A DNA stretch of 64,000 nucleotides. It comes from Glaciimonas sp. PCH181. Its GTDB lineage: Bacteria; Pseudomonadota; Gammaproteobacteria; Burkholderiales; Burkholderiaceae_D. The notes below the pieces were generated by a model. The model was not told where the DNA came from, searched no databases, and worked only from the letters and a program-made list of their open reading frames with translations. The stretch is from positions 1,116,001-1,180,000 of the forward strand of contig NZ_PYFP01000002.1 in the NCBI RefSeq assembly GCF_003056055.1, in the 5' to 3' direction. Every line of letters begins with the position of its first letter. Position 1 is the stretch's first letter. The position numbers were made by a program, and so were the translations under genes. Of the stretch, positions 18,192 through 27,151 are shown piece after piece.

Positions 18192-18724
18192 TGCTTTCCG
18201 CTTATTTTGAAGATTTGACCAAAGCCTATCAGGCTGAACTGGAAGACTTGCGCAGCGATTCCGAAGGTAACGATATTCTCAGCACCCGGTTAAAAGCCAA
18301 GCGCGCACAGTTTGCGTTGATGATGCCGATGATTGATACCGCGCCCGAAATGGTGTCGGTCGCTTTCCACGGCGGCGTTAGTTTTCCGCATCCGCATGGC
18401 ATGACGATGCTGTCGACCAACGAGCCGGAAGAGTTTCCATCGTGGGAAGAGATCGCCAAACTCGTCGAATTTGCGCCTTGGGCAGAGAAGCTGGCGGAAA
18501 TTGCGTTAAAAGAAACCGGTGGCGAAAACTTTCTGATTACGACTGTTTGCCTGGAATATTTGCACGAAAAGAGCAACGGTAATTACAGCGGCGAGTACGC
18601 GCATTCCAGCATTGATGAATCCGACGATAGCGTGGACGAAGTCGAACGTGACGAAGAACGCGATCAGGATCTGGAAACTGAGGGTGCTGACTGGTTGGCC
18701 GAGCAAGGTTTTGACCGTCATTAA
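18188..18724 (+). CDS. hypothetical protein coupled to the J-domain protein
   Basis: This 178-residue acidic protein is not recognised. Visible features are an N-terminal helix, a hydrophobic MMPMID segment, a PHPHG motif and a very acidic C-terminus (about residues 145-170, mostly Asp/Glu). There is no signal peptide. It overlaps the J-domain gene by 4 bases, so it is likely the partner or client of that cochaperone. Its last codon and stop form the first unit of the 13-bp tandem array. Confidence 0.75.
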   Translation: MMLSAYFEDLTKAYQAELEDLRSDSEGNDILSTRLKAKRAQFALMMPMIDTAPEMVSVAFHGGVSFPHPHGMTMLSTNEPEEFPSWEEIAKLVEFAPWAEKLAEIALKETGGENFLITTVCLEYLHEKSNGNYSGEYAHSSIDESDDSVDEVERDEERDQDLETEGADWLAEQGFDRH

Positions 18725-18822
18725 TTGGCTTCATTAATTGGCTTCAGTAACTGGCCTCATTAGCTGGCCTCAGTAATTGACGTCATTAATCGATGCCATT
18801 ACTCGGCCTCATTACTCGCTGT
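18719..18822. repeat. 13-bp tandem array, 8 degenerate units
   Basis: Eight consecutive 13-base units run from 18719 to 18822. The first two are identical (cattaattggctt), and later ones diverge (for example cagtaactggcct, cattagctggcct, cattactcggcct). Most begin with cattA or cagtA. The array begins at the last sense codon of the preceding gene (cat taa), so that gene's stop codon is part of the repeat. Confidence 0.9.
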
Positions 18823-18866
18823 CTTGAACATCCACCTCAATATCGTTAATTTTTACAAAGTAAGCC

Positions 18867-19583
18867 ATGACAAACGCGCTCATAGTAAAAGCTGCCAGTT
18901 TGATTCGCGACGGTGACATTGCCGGTGCCGAATTTGCGCTGGTGAACCTGGCCGAAACCGAAGGCGATTACGCCTTGGTCGCTGTGTTGGAGGAAATGCC
19001 GCCAAAAGACTTGCTGGCCGTAATTCGTGAATACGACACATCGAAAGAATCGGTCGTCAATTTGCTCGTCACGCCAGAGCAATTCGCCCGCGCCGTGGTC
19101 ATCGAAAAACTGTACGCCGACCATACACATATCCGCCTGCGCGGAATGATGAATTCGGTGCTGTTTCGCGACGATACCAAAACGGCCGAATTTATCGAAG
19201 CCATCGCGGACCACGAAGGCGGCTACGAAGCGTTTATCGACTATCTGTCCGACCGCGATGAAGAAGTCGCGCATTTCGCCGCCTTTGACACGTTTAATAT
19301 CAATTTTTCAGAAGAGCGCGACGTTGTCGAAAAAGCCGAAGTTGCCGATCGCGACTGGAAAGAACTCACCTGGTTGCTAAAGCATGAGCACGAAGACATC
19401 TTCGAGCAAATCTGGCCAACGCTGAAAAAACGCAGCATCGAACGCAAACGGCGCGAAGCCGAGCTTGAGCGACTGGAACAGCAAGAAGCCGAGCAGGAAT
19501 ACGATGACGAACAACCGGCCCCAGTAAAAGCCGCCGTCAAACCGAGCATCGCGATTGATCCGTCTGAGGAATCTGCGCTATAA
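18867..19583 (+). CDS. hypothetical acidic protein of the J-domain gene group
   Basis: This 238-residue protein is not recognised. The first 180 residues look helical and repeat-like (for example LAETEGDYALVAVLEEMPPKD), perhaps a HEAT/TPR-like stack. The C-terminal 60 residues are a charged coiled-coil (RREAELERLEQQEAEQE) and a disordered tail. There is no export signal. It is co-directional with the J-domain pair but separated by the tandem array, so it may have its own transcription. Confidence 0.75.
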   Translation: MTNALIVKAASLIRDGDIAGAEFALVNLAETEGDYALVAVLEEMPPKDLLAVIREYDTSKESVVNLLVTPEQFARAVVIEKLYADHTHIRLRGMMNSVLFRDDTKTAEFIEAIADHEGGYEAFIDYLSDRDEEVAHFAAFDTFNINFSEERDVVEKAEVADRDWKELTWLLKHEHEDIFEQIWPTLKKRSIERKRREAELERLEQQEAEQEYDDEQPAPVKAAVKPSIAIDPSEESAL

Positions 19584-19648
19584 AGCGTATTCTGCATCTT
19601 GTATCAGAGAGTCAGACATCGTCAGACAGTCAATCCAGAACGTCAATC

Positions 19649-19677
19649 AGGGCGGATAAGCAGTGCTTATCCGCCCT
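19649..19677. repeat. perfect 14-bp inverted repeat
   Basis: agggcggataagca and tgcttatccgccct are perfectly complementary around a single central base. There is no T run, so it is either a weak terminator or a REP-like unit or protein-binding site. Confidence 0.75.
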
Positions 19678-19732
19678 GTATCATTGACCTCTGCCCGCCC
19701 ATCACCGCCCATCACTTTTTATATGCATAGCC

Positions 19733-20986
19733 ATGTCCGATAACAACCGCAGTATCGCTACGGTCGATAAGCGTCCTTTTTTTGAAAAAGCGCTGAGTTA
19801 CGGCGCGCAAAACGGCCTGATCGATCACGCAAAATGCCAGGCCATTATTAGCGACGGTGCAAAAGGATCGGTGCAAATTGCCAATTTTTTCGGCGCCAGC
19901 CATTTGCATACCGATCTGGATAACGCGCGCAAACGCATGGTCAATCTGATCAGCCTGTTTCTGGAAGAAACCTGCCAAGGCAATCTTGAAAAAGCAGCGA
20001 CATCCTTGCGCGACAACACGTTTCTATCGCATTCACGCGGCGGCAACGAAATGCTGAAGGCTTTACACGCATTGCCGGACTGCGCCGTATTTGGCGATGT
20101 AAAAAGCCAAGACTTAAAAAGCTTTCAGGACGAACGCACGCTGGTCAAACCATTCACGTTAAGCGCCTATCGCAAAGAACGTCAAACCCGCGAAGAAGAC
20201 GCCAACACCCTGGCAGCTGCCACCTGGTTCGCCAAAAGTATGGCGTTGCCCCGCTCGGCGTTGGAATTTACCAGTGCCGAAACCGTGATTCGCAGCGCGA
20301 TATTAGTCCGTGCCGCCGGCGCAGACAGCTTCCCAAATCGCAATGCTTTCTCTACCCTGCTTAAAACATTACGAGAACAGGCAACCAAGCAAGTAACCGT
20401 AGCTGGCAAATTAAAAATTGCCAAAAAATTGCTGGATGATGTGCCGGATGAATATCGGAAAATCAGCGACAAGATTCGCCGCGAAATTGAAAAACATGAT
20501 TTGCCGCAGATAGCGAACAGCGCGATTGCGCTTGATGAATTGCGCAATACGGTTGAATTGCGTTATTTTGTGCGCGAAAGTGGCATGGACGACGTCGACG
20601 AATTCGACACGCTGATGTCGGAAGAATGGCGCAAAGTGACCAACGGCAAAGAAGACCCGTTCTCGCGCCTGACCGCTTTTTTATGCATCGCCGCTGAAAC
20701 CAAAGCCAAAACCATCATTTCAGAAACGGAAGCGAAAGCGATTATTCGCCAGGTTCGTCATCATGGTTTCAATAGTGAGGCCGTCGCCGACTTCATCACC
20801 ACTGCCGCGCCGTTTGAAATGAAAGAAAATTTACTCGCGCTGTGGGAAGACGAATTCTTGCCGGAAGCCTCGGCCTATTTGCTGGACGAAGACGATATTA
20901 AATACATCGCCGCGATGAAGTTTTTAAAAGAGAATTGCAACATCAAGCATAAAGCTGTGGCTGCGGAGAAGAAAAAAGCTTCATAA
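19733..20986 (+). CDS. large hypothetical protein of the J-domain gene group
   Basis: This 417-residue soluble protein is of unknown function and family. It seems all-helical. The middle has a basic stretch (RKERQTREED), and the C-terminus ends in a lysine-rich tail (AAEKKKAS). There are no nucleotide-binding or catalytic motifs that I can see. It follows the other J-domain group genes in the same direction after the palindrome. The four genes may form a conserved unit, but the shared function is inferred from position only. Confidence 0.75.
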   Translation: MSDNNRSIATVDKRPFFEKALSYGAQNGLIDHAKCQAIISDGAKGSVQIANFFGASHLHTDLDNARKRMVNLISLFLEETCQGNLEKAATSLRDNTFLSHSRGGNEMLKALHALPDCAVFGDVKSQDLKSFQDERTLVKPFTLSAYRKERQTREEDANTLAAATWFAKSMALPRSALEFTSAETVIRSAILVRAAGADSFPNRNAFSTLLKTLREQATKQVTVAGKLKIAKKLLDDVPDEYRKISDKIRREIEKHDLPQIANSAIALDELRNTVELRYFVRESGMDDVDEFDTLMSEEWRKVTNGKEDPFSRLTAFLCIAAETKAKTIISETEAKAIIRQVRHHGFNSEAVADFITTAAPFEMKENLLALWEDEFLPEASAYLLDEDDIKYIAAMKFLKENCNIKHKAVAAEKKKAS

Positions 20987-21086
20987 AACGCCGCATCGTC
21001 ATGCCACGGCATGCGCGGTATGCTGCGAGATTCTACGGCACGATGTATTGGCAAACTATCATTAGTACGACTTAAAAAAGATCATC

Positions 21087-21299
21087 ATGAACGTAAAAGA
21101 CAGCAACGGCACCGCCCTAAGTGAAGGCGATTCGGTCACTTTGATTAAAGACTTGAAGGTAAAAGGGACTTCCGTGACGCTGAAACGCGGCACGATGATC
21201 AAAAATATCCGCTTGACGGAAGATGAAGAAGAAATTGAATGTAACGCTGAAAAAGTCAAAGGCCTGGTGCTTAAAACTTGTTTTTTGAAAAAGGCTTAA
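21087..21299 (+). CDS. PhnA/YjdM C-terminal domain protein
   Basis: This 70-residue protein matches the C-terminal domain of PhnA/YjdM: it starts with VKDSNGTALSEGDSVTLIKDL and continues LKRGTMIKNIRL, typical of that small beta-barrel. The N-terminal zinc ribbon of full-length YjdM is absent. Despite the old name (alkylphosphonate utilisation), no role in phosphonate breakdown has been established for such short forms. It is monocistronic and convergent with the ferredoxin gene. Confidence 0.85.
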   Translation: MNVKDSNGTALSEGDSVTLIKDLKVKGTSVTLKRGTMIKNIRLTEDEEEIECNAEKVKGLVLKTCFLKKA

Positions 21300-21326
21300 G
21301 GCTTTTTGAACTAGCCGATCAGCGCC

Positions 21327-21620
21327 TCATTTCAACGTAATCGCCAGCGGAACATCAATCACCAAAGCCGATTCTGCATGCGCGACACAGGGCAAAATAT
21401 AGCCATCGGCTTTTTCATCGACGCTCAATCCTGGCCATTCGATGTCATACCTGACGCGTCCGCTGATCATCCGGCACAGACAGGTTCGACAAGTTCCGTT
21501 TCTGCATGAACTTGGCAAGATGACGCCGCCATTTCTGGCCGCTTGCAGCACTGAAATGGTGTTGGTCGACTCAAATGTCCAACCTTTCGACTCAACGGTT
21601 ATCAAAAATATATCTTTCAT
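21327..21620 (-). CDS. 2Fe-2S ferredoxin
   Basis: This 97-residue plant-type ferredoxin domain carries the cluster motif SSCRNGTCRTC, with the fourth cysteine in ILPCVA. The spacing CxxxxCxxC…C is that of [2Fe-2S] proteins. It is a stand-alone electron carrier without a reductase domain. The ATG at 21620 is preferred over the GTG three codons upstream. A partner enzyme is not evident. Confidence 0.88.
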   Translation of the reverse strand: MKDIFLITVESKGWTFESTNTISVLQAARNGGVILPSSCRNGTCRTCLCRMISGRVRYDIEWPGLSVDEKADGYILPCVAHAESALVIDVPLAITLK

Positions 21621-21787
21621 ACACCGCACTCAACCATGAAAAATAGATTAGGGCCTACGACTAGCGACCGGCGTTTCTCTTGTATTCTCTCAGCTTCAGG
21701 TCAAACGGCCGAAAAATAAGCGTCACACCGAAATCCTGCCGATATCGACAAACCCCATCTTGATTTAATTAACAGCAAGGTAGCAAC

Positions 21788-22201
21788 ATGCAAGACTCAG
21801 ATATCAACGCGGAAATGTCCGTCGATGTGTACGCACAACGACCATGGATTGTACTCAACACAACCTATGACATCGAAGCGTGGATCGACAGTTACAACCG
21901 GGATTTGCAATACGCAGCCAAAAAAAGCACTGCAACCGGCTATGGCATCTGCTTTTTTCTGGAATTAGGGGGCGAAATTTACCTGCACACTACGCAAGAA
22001 GGCGACGTGATGCTGGATGTAACGCCGGACGCTGAGTGGGTTACGCCGATTATCACCGCCGCCACGCAGATTTCGCCGCCGGGTTCACAGATCTGGGCGT
22101 TGCCGGGCGACACGCTGACCCAGCTTATTCTGGGCTTGAGCAATCTGATTGCCTTTACCAAAATCGTGCTGGATCATCCGTTTAAAGTGCCTAAATATTA
22201 A
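21788..22201 (+). CDS. hypothetical protein
   Basis: This 137-residue soluble protein is not recognised. The sequence is well-ordered: an acidic N-terminus, a GYGICFFLELGGEIYLHTT strand pair, and a C-terminal helix ending in HPFKVPKY. There is no signal peptide or membrane segment. A weak GCAAGG ribosome site precedes the ATG. It stands alone between convergent ferredoxin and slyX. Confidence 0.7.
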   Translation: MQDSDINAEMSVDVYAQRPWIVLNTTYDIEAWIDSYNRDLQYAAKKSTATGYGICFFLELGGEIYLHTTQEGDVMLDVTPDAEWVTPIITAATQISPPGSQIWALPGDTLTQLILGLSNLIAFTKIVLDHPFKVPKY

Positions 22202-22253
22202 TCAGTCGCTGCAGAAGAAGCCGTATTAACGCAATTGAGGCCCGAATCTGCCT

Positions 22254-22463
22254 TCAATAATGTGGTGGACGTTCATGCGGCGCCTGACCTTGCTCACTGC
22301 TTTCCCGCGCATCCTTGACCATCCGCGCCAACGCCGCGCACAAAGTTTCAAGCTGATCGATCTTTTGCTGCTGGCGATAGACCAGTTTGTTCAGCTCATC
22401 CAGCAAATCTTCCTGATGTGCGATCTTGGTTTCGATGTTGATAATGCGATCTTCTGGGTTCAC
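22254..22463 (-). CDS. slyX: SlyX family protein
   Basis: This 69-residue protein is almost entirely a coiled coil (IETKIAHQEDLLDELNKLV then RQQQKIDQLE). It ends in RPPHY, the C-terminal signature of SlyX. The function of SlyX is not established. It is a single gene, with GGAG upstream of the ATG. Confidence 0.9.
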   Translation of the reverse strand: MNPEDRIINIETKIAHQEDLLDELNKLVYRQQQKIDQLETLCAALARMVKDARESSEQGQAPHERPPHY

Positions 22464-22539
22464 TCGCCGTTCTCCTAAACATATTGGCAGGCCAGAGTGT
22501 AGCGCACGCAGACGCCATTATCGCGAAAGAAACCAGACT

Positions 22540-23097
22540 TTAAGAGGCAGAATATTTCTCTAGCTGGGCGGGCGTATCCGGTGCGCCCATCATTTTTGCA
22601 GCAGCCAATGGCGTGAAGCCCTTCGCATCTTTGGCGTCAACTTTGGCACCCTGTGCCAGCAGAAAATCGACAATCTCGGTCCGGTTAAACATCGCCGCCA
22701 TCATCAACGCCGTCTTGCCATCTGGCGATGCGCCTTCGACATCTGCGCCATGTGCAAGCAAAAGCTGAATCATCGGCAAATCGCCCTTGAATGCAGCACC
22801 GGCAATCGGCGTCTGACCGTTATTGTTGCGCAACTCAGGATCGGCTTTATGCGTCAACAGCACCCGGACTGCGTTAATGTGACCGTGATAACTTGCCAGC
22901 ATCAGCAGACTATCGCCCTTATGATTACGCAAGTTGGGCGGCAAACCTTGTTGCAATAATGTATCGAGCCGCACAGCGTCACCGCCACGGGCAAGCTCAA
23001 ACATCTCATGCGCAAAATTGAGAGTGGCATCATCGAGCGCGTTAGCCGCCGCTGCCGAATTTTCTGGTTGTTCTTGCGGTTCTTGCGGTTCTTTCAT
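22540..23097 (-). CDS. ankyrin repeat protein
   Basis: This 185-residue protein has about four ankyrin repeats (residues 45-175), each with the G-x-TPL-type turn and helix pair (for example GDSLLMLASYHGHINAVRVL, GKTALMMAAMFNRTEIVDFL). The N-terminus contains a short Pro-Glu-Gln repeat encoded by a 9-bp DNA repeat. There is no signal peptide, so it is cytoplasmic. Ankyrin proteins bind other proteins; here the partner is unknown. Confidence 0.9.
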   Translation of the reverse strand: MKEPQEPQEQPENSAAAANALDDATLNFAHEMFELARGGDAVRLDTLLQQGLPPNLRNHKGDSLLMLASYHGHINAVRVLLTHKADPELRNNNGQTPIAGAAFKGDLPMIQLLLAHGADVEGASPDGKTALMMAAMFNRTEIVDFLLAQGAKVDAKDAKGFTPLAAAKMMGAPDTPAQLEKYSAS

Positions 23098-23186
23098 AGT
23101 GAACTCCGTGCCGCGATGGCGGGTGATGTAGGTTTGTTTGCACTCACTGCGGCTAATTGCCAGTTGATCGCCGGCAATTAGCGCGT

Positions 23187-23387
23187 TTAATCGCTTAAGG
23201 CCGCCTTGGCCGCTTCTTCCGGCGTCAGACCATCATAAAACTGGTCGGTGAACCATTCGACTTCTTCTTCAATATGCTCCTGCGCCTGCGCTAATGTTGC
23301 ACCACCGGCAACTAAAAATCCCTCGACCTCAATACACCAATTAATCAAAGCCAACGTTTCAGGATCTAATTCCTCTTTTTTTGCCAT
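23187..23387 (-). CDS. small conserved hypothetical protein
   Basis: This 66-residue acidic protein starts MAKKEELDPETLALI. The ATG at 23387 follows AAAGGAACAG. It contains GFLVAGGATLAQAQEHIEEE and a closing LTPEEAAKAAL helix. I recall similar small proteins in other Betaproteobacteria, without a function. Confidence 0.75.
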   Translation of the reverse strand: MAKKEELDPETLALINWCIEVEGFLVAGGATLAQAQEHIEEEVEWFTDQFYDGLTPEEAAKAALSD

Positions 23388-23714
23388 TACTGTTCCTTTT
23401 GTTAACATCACATGTAATGCCCATGTGTAAGATAGCCATTATGCAGGATAAGCGAAGACGCGCACTTTGCGCTTACTAACCCCACCGAATCAAGCCAGTG
23501 TGCGTGGAAAAAACAACGTCTCTTCAGGCCAGAATGACGTCCGGCAACGTTTCAGAACATCGCCTTATCAACCGTTCATTCAGCCTTTCATTCGTTCCAC
23601 AAATAGAACAGTGAGTATGAACTTCCCCGTCTATTCACTCTGCCGCAACGATTGTATGATCAATCCTTACAGAGCTTTGATAAAGCATCTGAAATAGCAA
23701 CCAAAGGAAAAAAC

Positions 23715-24581
23715 ATGAAAACGATTCTTGGCGTAGTCAATGCCCCCCGGTCGCACTGGGTAGGTGATGGATTCCCGGTGCGTTCCTTGTTTTCGTTCGA
23801 TACGCTGGATGGTCATCTGAGCCCGTTCCTGATGCTCGATTACGCCGGTCCTGCGCAATTTTCACCGACCACGCAACGGCGCGGCGTCGGCCAACATCCG
23901 CATCGCGGGTTCGAAACCGTCACCATCGTCTATGACGGCGAAGTTGAGCATCGCGATTCCACCGGCAACGGCGGCGTTATCGGCCCCGGCGACGTGCAAT
24001 GGATGACAGCCGCCTCCGGAATTCTGCACGAAGAATTCCACTCGCCCGAATTCAGCCAAAAAGGCGGCGCTTTCGAGATGGTGCAGTTGTGGGTGAATCT
24101 GCCTGCGAAGGACAAAATGGCACCACCGGGCTATCAGGGGATTCTTAACAAGGATATTCCTGTCGTCAATCTAGCCGACGATGCAGGTACGTTGCGCGTC
24201 ATTGCCGGTGATTTTGATGGCACGCAAGGGCCGGCGCACACCTTTACGCCGATCAACGTTTGGGATATGCGTCTGCGTCAGGATGGCAACGTCACGTTAC
24301 CGATTCCTGCAGGGCATGTGGCAGCGGTGGTCGTTCTGCACGGAACGGTCATGGTCAACGGCAGCGAAGTTGCCCGCGACGCGCAAGCCGTCTTGCTAGA
24401 CCATGACGGGACATCGCTGCAACTGGAAGCAAACGGTGACGCGACGCTGTTAGTGTTGAGTGGCGCGCCATTAGGCGAACCAGTGGTCGCGCACGGGCCT
24501 TTCGTGATGAACACGCGGGAAGAAATTGTCACAGCGATGCAGGATTTCAATAGTGGTCGTTTTGGCGCAATCTCGCGTTAA
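23715..24581 (+). CDS. pirin family protein
   Basis: This 288-residue bicupin matches pirin. The metal site is in the N-terminal cupin: QHPHRGFETVTIV (two His) and GILHEEFHS (His and Glu). The ATG at 23715 has AAAGGA upstream. Some bacterial pirins act as quercetin 2,3-dioxygenases and others as regulators; sequence cannot decide. It probably binds iron in the cytoplasm. It is followed closely by a small cysteine-rich protein. Confidence 0.92.
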   Translation: MKTILGVVNAPRSHWVGDGFPVRSLFSFDTLDGHLSPFLMLDYAGPAQFSPTTQRRGVGQHPHRGFETVTIVYDGEVEHRDSTGNGGVIGPGDVQWMTAASGILHEEFHSPEFSQKGGAFEMVQLWVNLPAKDKMAPPGYQGILNKDIPVVNLADDAGTLRVIAGDFDGTQGPAHTFTPINVWDMRLRQDGNVTLPIPAGHVAAVVVLHGTVMVNGSEVARDAQAVLLDHDGTSLQLEANGDATLLVLSGAPLGEPVVAHGPFVMNTREEIVTAMQDFNSGRFGAISR

Positions 24582-24636
24582 TCGATGATGTTTGAAGGCG
24601 ACGCTTTGTCGGCAAACACTCTACGGCGCTCTGGTC

Positions 24637-24894
24637 ATGGCTAACCCCATAACTAACGCCGGTCAACCGCCGATAGAGCCGGTGCAGCCGGATATCGATG
24701 ACTGCTGTCGTAGCGGTTGCGACCCGTGTATATTTGATCTTTATGAAGACGCGATGGCGCGCTATCGGCTGCAGTTGCAAGCGTGGGAAACCGGAAAGAT
24801 CGCCATCGCGGCTAAAAATACAGTGAAACAACCCGCTAAAAAAGCGGTTGCCGGGCGTAAGATTAAGTCAAAAAGTAGTGGCCCGAAGAAATAG
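24637..24894 (+). CDS. oxidoreductase-like domain protein
   Basis: This 85-residue protein has the segment DDCCRSGCDPCIFDLYEDAM (four cysteines), the core of the oxidoreductase-like N-terminal domain family, followed by a lysine-rich tail. The biochemical role of that family is not known. It lies 55 bases after pirin in the same direction and may be co-transcribed. Confidence 0.8.
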   Translation: MANPITNAGQPPIEPVQPDIDDCCRSGCDPCIFDLYEDAMARYRLQLQAWETGKIAIAAKNTVKQPAKKAVAGRKIKSKSSGPKK

Positions 24895-24930
24895 CGATAC
24901 ATCTCTGCCAACCCACCGAAAGGAAGTGTC

Positions 24931-25335
24931 ATGCGGATGAGCGATGAAGAGTATTTCCGAAGTTGCGTTGCCAAAGAGCGACGTCTGGCACAATTGCTGG
25001 GCTATGAGAACATCGAAGAATGCTATGAGCGAGCCGGTACTTTATTAGTCGATACGGCAGCGCTGCCGCAATGGACGCGTGACTGGAAAGCCTGTGGATC
25101 GTTGATGGCCAAGTACTGCATCCCGATCCAGTACGGCAAAGACCCCGCACACGAACATGGCGACGCCGTCATCAGCGGCAACATTAACGTGCCACTCTCA
25201 GACCATCCCACCAAAGACCGCGCCATCATGTATGCGGTCGTCAAAGCAGTGATTTGCCATCTGGAACACGCAAAAGCCCACCCGACCAAAGCCACCACGC
25301 ATCTTAGTCAGCCGGGATTAACCGCAAAAGCGTGA
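24931..25335 (+). CDS. hypothetical protein
   Basis: This 134-residue soluble protein is not recognised. It begins MRMSDEEYFRSCVAKERRLA, has a GNINVPLSDHPTKDRAIMYA segment and a histidine-rich C-terminal third. AAGGAAG precedes the ATG. Its last 32 bases overlap the end of the metallophosphoesterase gene on the other strand. Confidence 0.7.
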   Translation: MRMSDEEYFRSCVAKERRLAQLLGYENIEECYERAGTLLVDTAALPQWTRDWKACGSLMAKYCIPIQYGKDPAHEHGDAVISGNINVPLSDHPTKDRAIMYAVVKAVICHLEHAKAHPTKATTHLSQPGLTAKA

Positions 25336-26473
25336 TTTCAGAAGGGGCCCATAGTCGCTTTGGTGGCCCCCAATAACCGGTTCCACGACTGGTATACACC
25401 CATAAATCACGCAATTTGTTCAAACCGGCGGTATAAGGTTGTTGCAAAGGCACGAACAAATTCCACGGAAAGAACTGCCCACCGTGGGTGTGTCCGGACA
25501 GTTGCAAGTCAAACCCGGCATCCGCCGCCGCAGCAGCCGAGCGCGGTTGATGCGCCAACAACAATTTCATCCCGATAGTATTAGCGGTCTCAACATGATT
25601 CTTACCGCTGTCGACCATCCCCGCCATCGCCAGCTGCGGATCGCTGCGATGCGCTTCGTCGAAATGGTGCGCGCCGTAATCGGTCACGCCCGCCAACAAC
25701 ATCGATGCGCCCTGATGTTGCAGAATAACGTGCTCATTCATCAACACAGTCAATCCCAGACGGCGTACCTCAGCGATCCAAGCATCTGCGTTTGAGTAAT
25801 ATTCATGGTTGCCGGTCACAAAATAAGCCCCGTGCCGTGCCTTCAAATCCGCCAACGGCGCTGTATGTGGCGCCAATCGCTGCACACTGCCATCGACCAA
25901 ATCACCGGTAATGGCAACGACATCAGCCCGCAATCCGTTCACGCGCTCCACAATCGCATTCAGATAACCGCGCTTGATGGTCGGCCCGACATGAATATCG
26001 CTAATCTGCGCAATGGTAAAACCATGCAAACCCGCCGGAAGTTGTTTGATGGGCACATCGACTTTGACCACTTTCGCCAGACGGCGGGCGTTGATAAAGC
26101 CAATCACTGTCGCTGCTGCGGCCAATAACGGCACTGCGGCGGCAGTAATCGCAGCAATCCCGGCAATATTCAGACCAAACCACGGCATCACCAGCAGAAC
26201 GATCTCACGCAATAAAGTCAGCATCAGCAAGGAAGAAAACATCCCCATCGCTAACATCCCAGCCCAAGCCAATCGATCCGAAAGCGGCTGACGCTTGATG
26301 ACCGACGCCAGCAAGCCGGTAGGAATCAACAAGAACGACAGCAATAACCACACGCCGCCCAACCACTTCAACCACAACGCAACAGGTAGCGCTGGCAAAA
26401 TAAGCCAGCCGATGACACCATGCAGCATAGCCAGCAGGCAAAGAACGATAGCAATAGCCTTACGCGATGGCAT
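25304..26473 (-). CDS. membrane-bound metallophosphoesterase (YkuE-like)
   Basis: This 389-residue protein has about four hydrophobic segments in the first 150 residues and a C-terminal calcineurin-like phosphoesterase. The metal motifs are in order: ISDIHVG, ITGDLVDG, TGNHEYY, LLAHQP and LSGHTHGGQ. Proteins of this kind act near the membrane on phospholipid or nucleotide substrates (YkuE/LpxH relatives). ATG 26473 is chosen because the longer in-frame version adds a non-hydrophobic, unlikely N-terminus. Confidence 0.9.
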   Translation of the reverse strand: MPSRKAIAIVLCLLAMLHGVIGWLILPALPVALWLKWLGGVWLLLSFLLIPTGLLASVIKRQPLSDRLAWAGMLAMGMFSSLLMLTLLREIVLLVMPWFGLNIAGIAAITAAAVPLLAAAATVIGFINARRLAKVVKVDVPIKQLPAGLHGFTIAQISDIHVGPTIKRGYLNAIVERVNGLRADVVAITGDLVDGSVQRLAPHTAPLADLKARHGAYFVTGNHEYYSNADAWIAEVRRLGLTVLMNEHVILQHQGASMLLAGVTDYGAHHFDEAHRSDPQLAMAGMVDSGKNHVETANTIGMKLLLAHQPRSAAAAADAGFDLQLSGHTHGGQFFPWNLFVPLQQPYTAGLNKLRDLWVYTSRGTGYWGPPKRLWAPSEITLLRLIPAD

Positions 26474-26772
26474 AAAAAATCCTAAGAATGTGAGTCGCCG
26501 CTGAATTGCCTCGGCAAAGTAAATGGTGGCTGTGCATGGGAAATGATGGGATGTATAGACTCTATATTGGTACTGCCGGAAGGGATTCAATAGAGCAGGC
26601 CTGGATTGCTTATCGCCGCGGCGTGATATCGTTTTATTACTGTTTTAGTCGAAATAATCATCCCCACGAACAAATCTGGCCGCACAACGCCGCCTCGGAA
26701 TACATTGGCTATTGATAAAAAAGCGCATCAATAGTATGGTCCGCGCCATAACACCTTATTTGGAGCGACATA

Positions 26773-27057
26773 ATGAATGAACAACCAGCAACAAACTTTT
26801 TTTGGGATGACTGGAAGCAAGAAGCACTGGCCGCCGGTGTCTCGCCAGAGTTGGCAGCATTGGGGTGCGACGTTTTGCGCCTGCACCGCTTAAATCGTTG
26901 GGGTGACGATTTTTTAGGCACTTTTGACGACGCGCCACACATGCTAGCGATCTGCCTGGAAGAGCCTGTCGAAACAGAGTTATTGTTTATCGAAAACCTG
27001 CATCCCTACGATACCGCCCTCATAGCAGCAACCAAGATTCGTCTTGGCTTGAAGTAA
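26773..27057 (+). CDS. hypothetical protein
   Basis: This 94-residue acidic protein is not recognised. It has an early WDDWKQEALAAGVSPELAALG helix and ends in KIRLGLK. TGGAG lies upstream of the ATG. It lies next to the AT-rich island but has the composition of the rest of the chromosome, so it is likely not part of it. Confidence 0.65.
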   Translation: MNEQPATNFFWDDWKQEALAAGVSPELAALGCDVLRLHRLNRWGDDFLGTFDDAPHMLAICLEEPVETELLFIENLHPYDTALIAATKIRLGLK

Positions 27058-27151
27058 TATTGCGGCAGAGTCGTCTATCGGACGACTTTTTGCCGCGCTC
27101 CTGACCTCTGCAACGACGGCCAATCTGCCTCCAAAACGAATCCGCCGCGAT

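Noticed and set aside
26506..26715. 69-codon plus-strand frame after the metallophosphoesterase
   Set aside because: No ribosome site, no family features; likely the promoter region of the phosphoesterase and the next gene.
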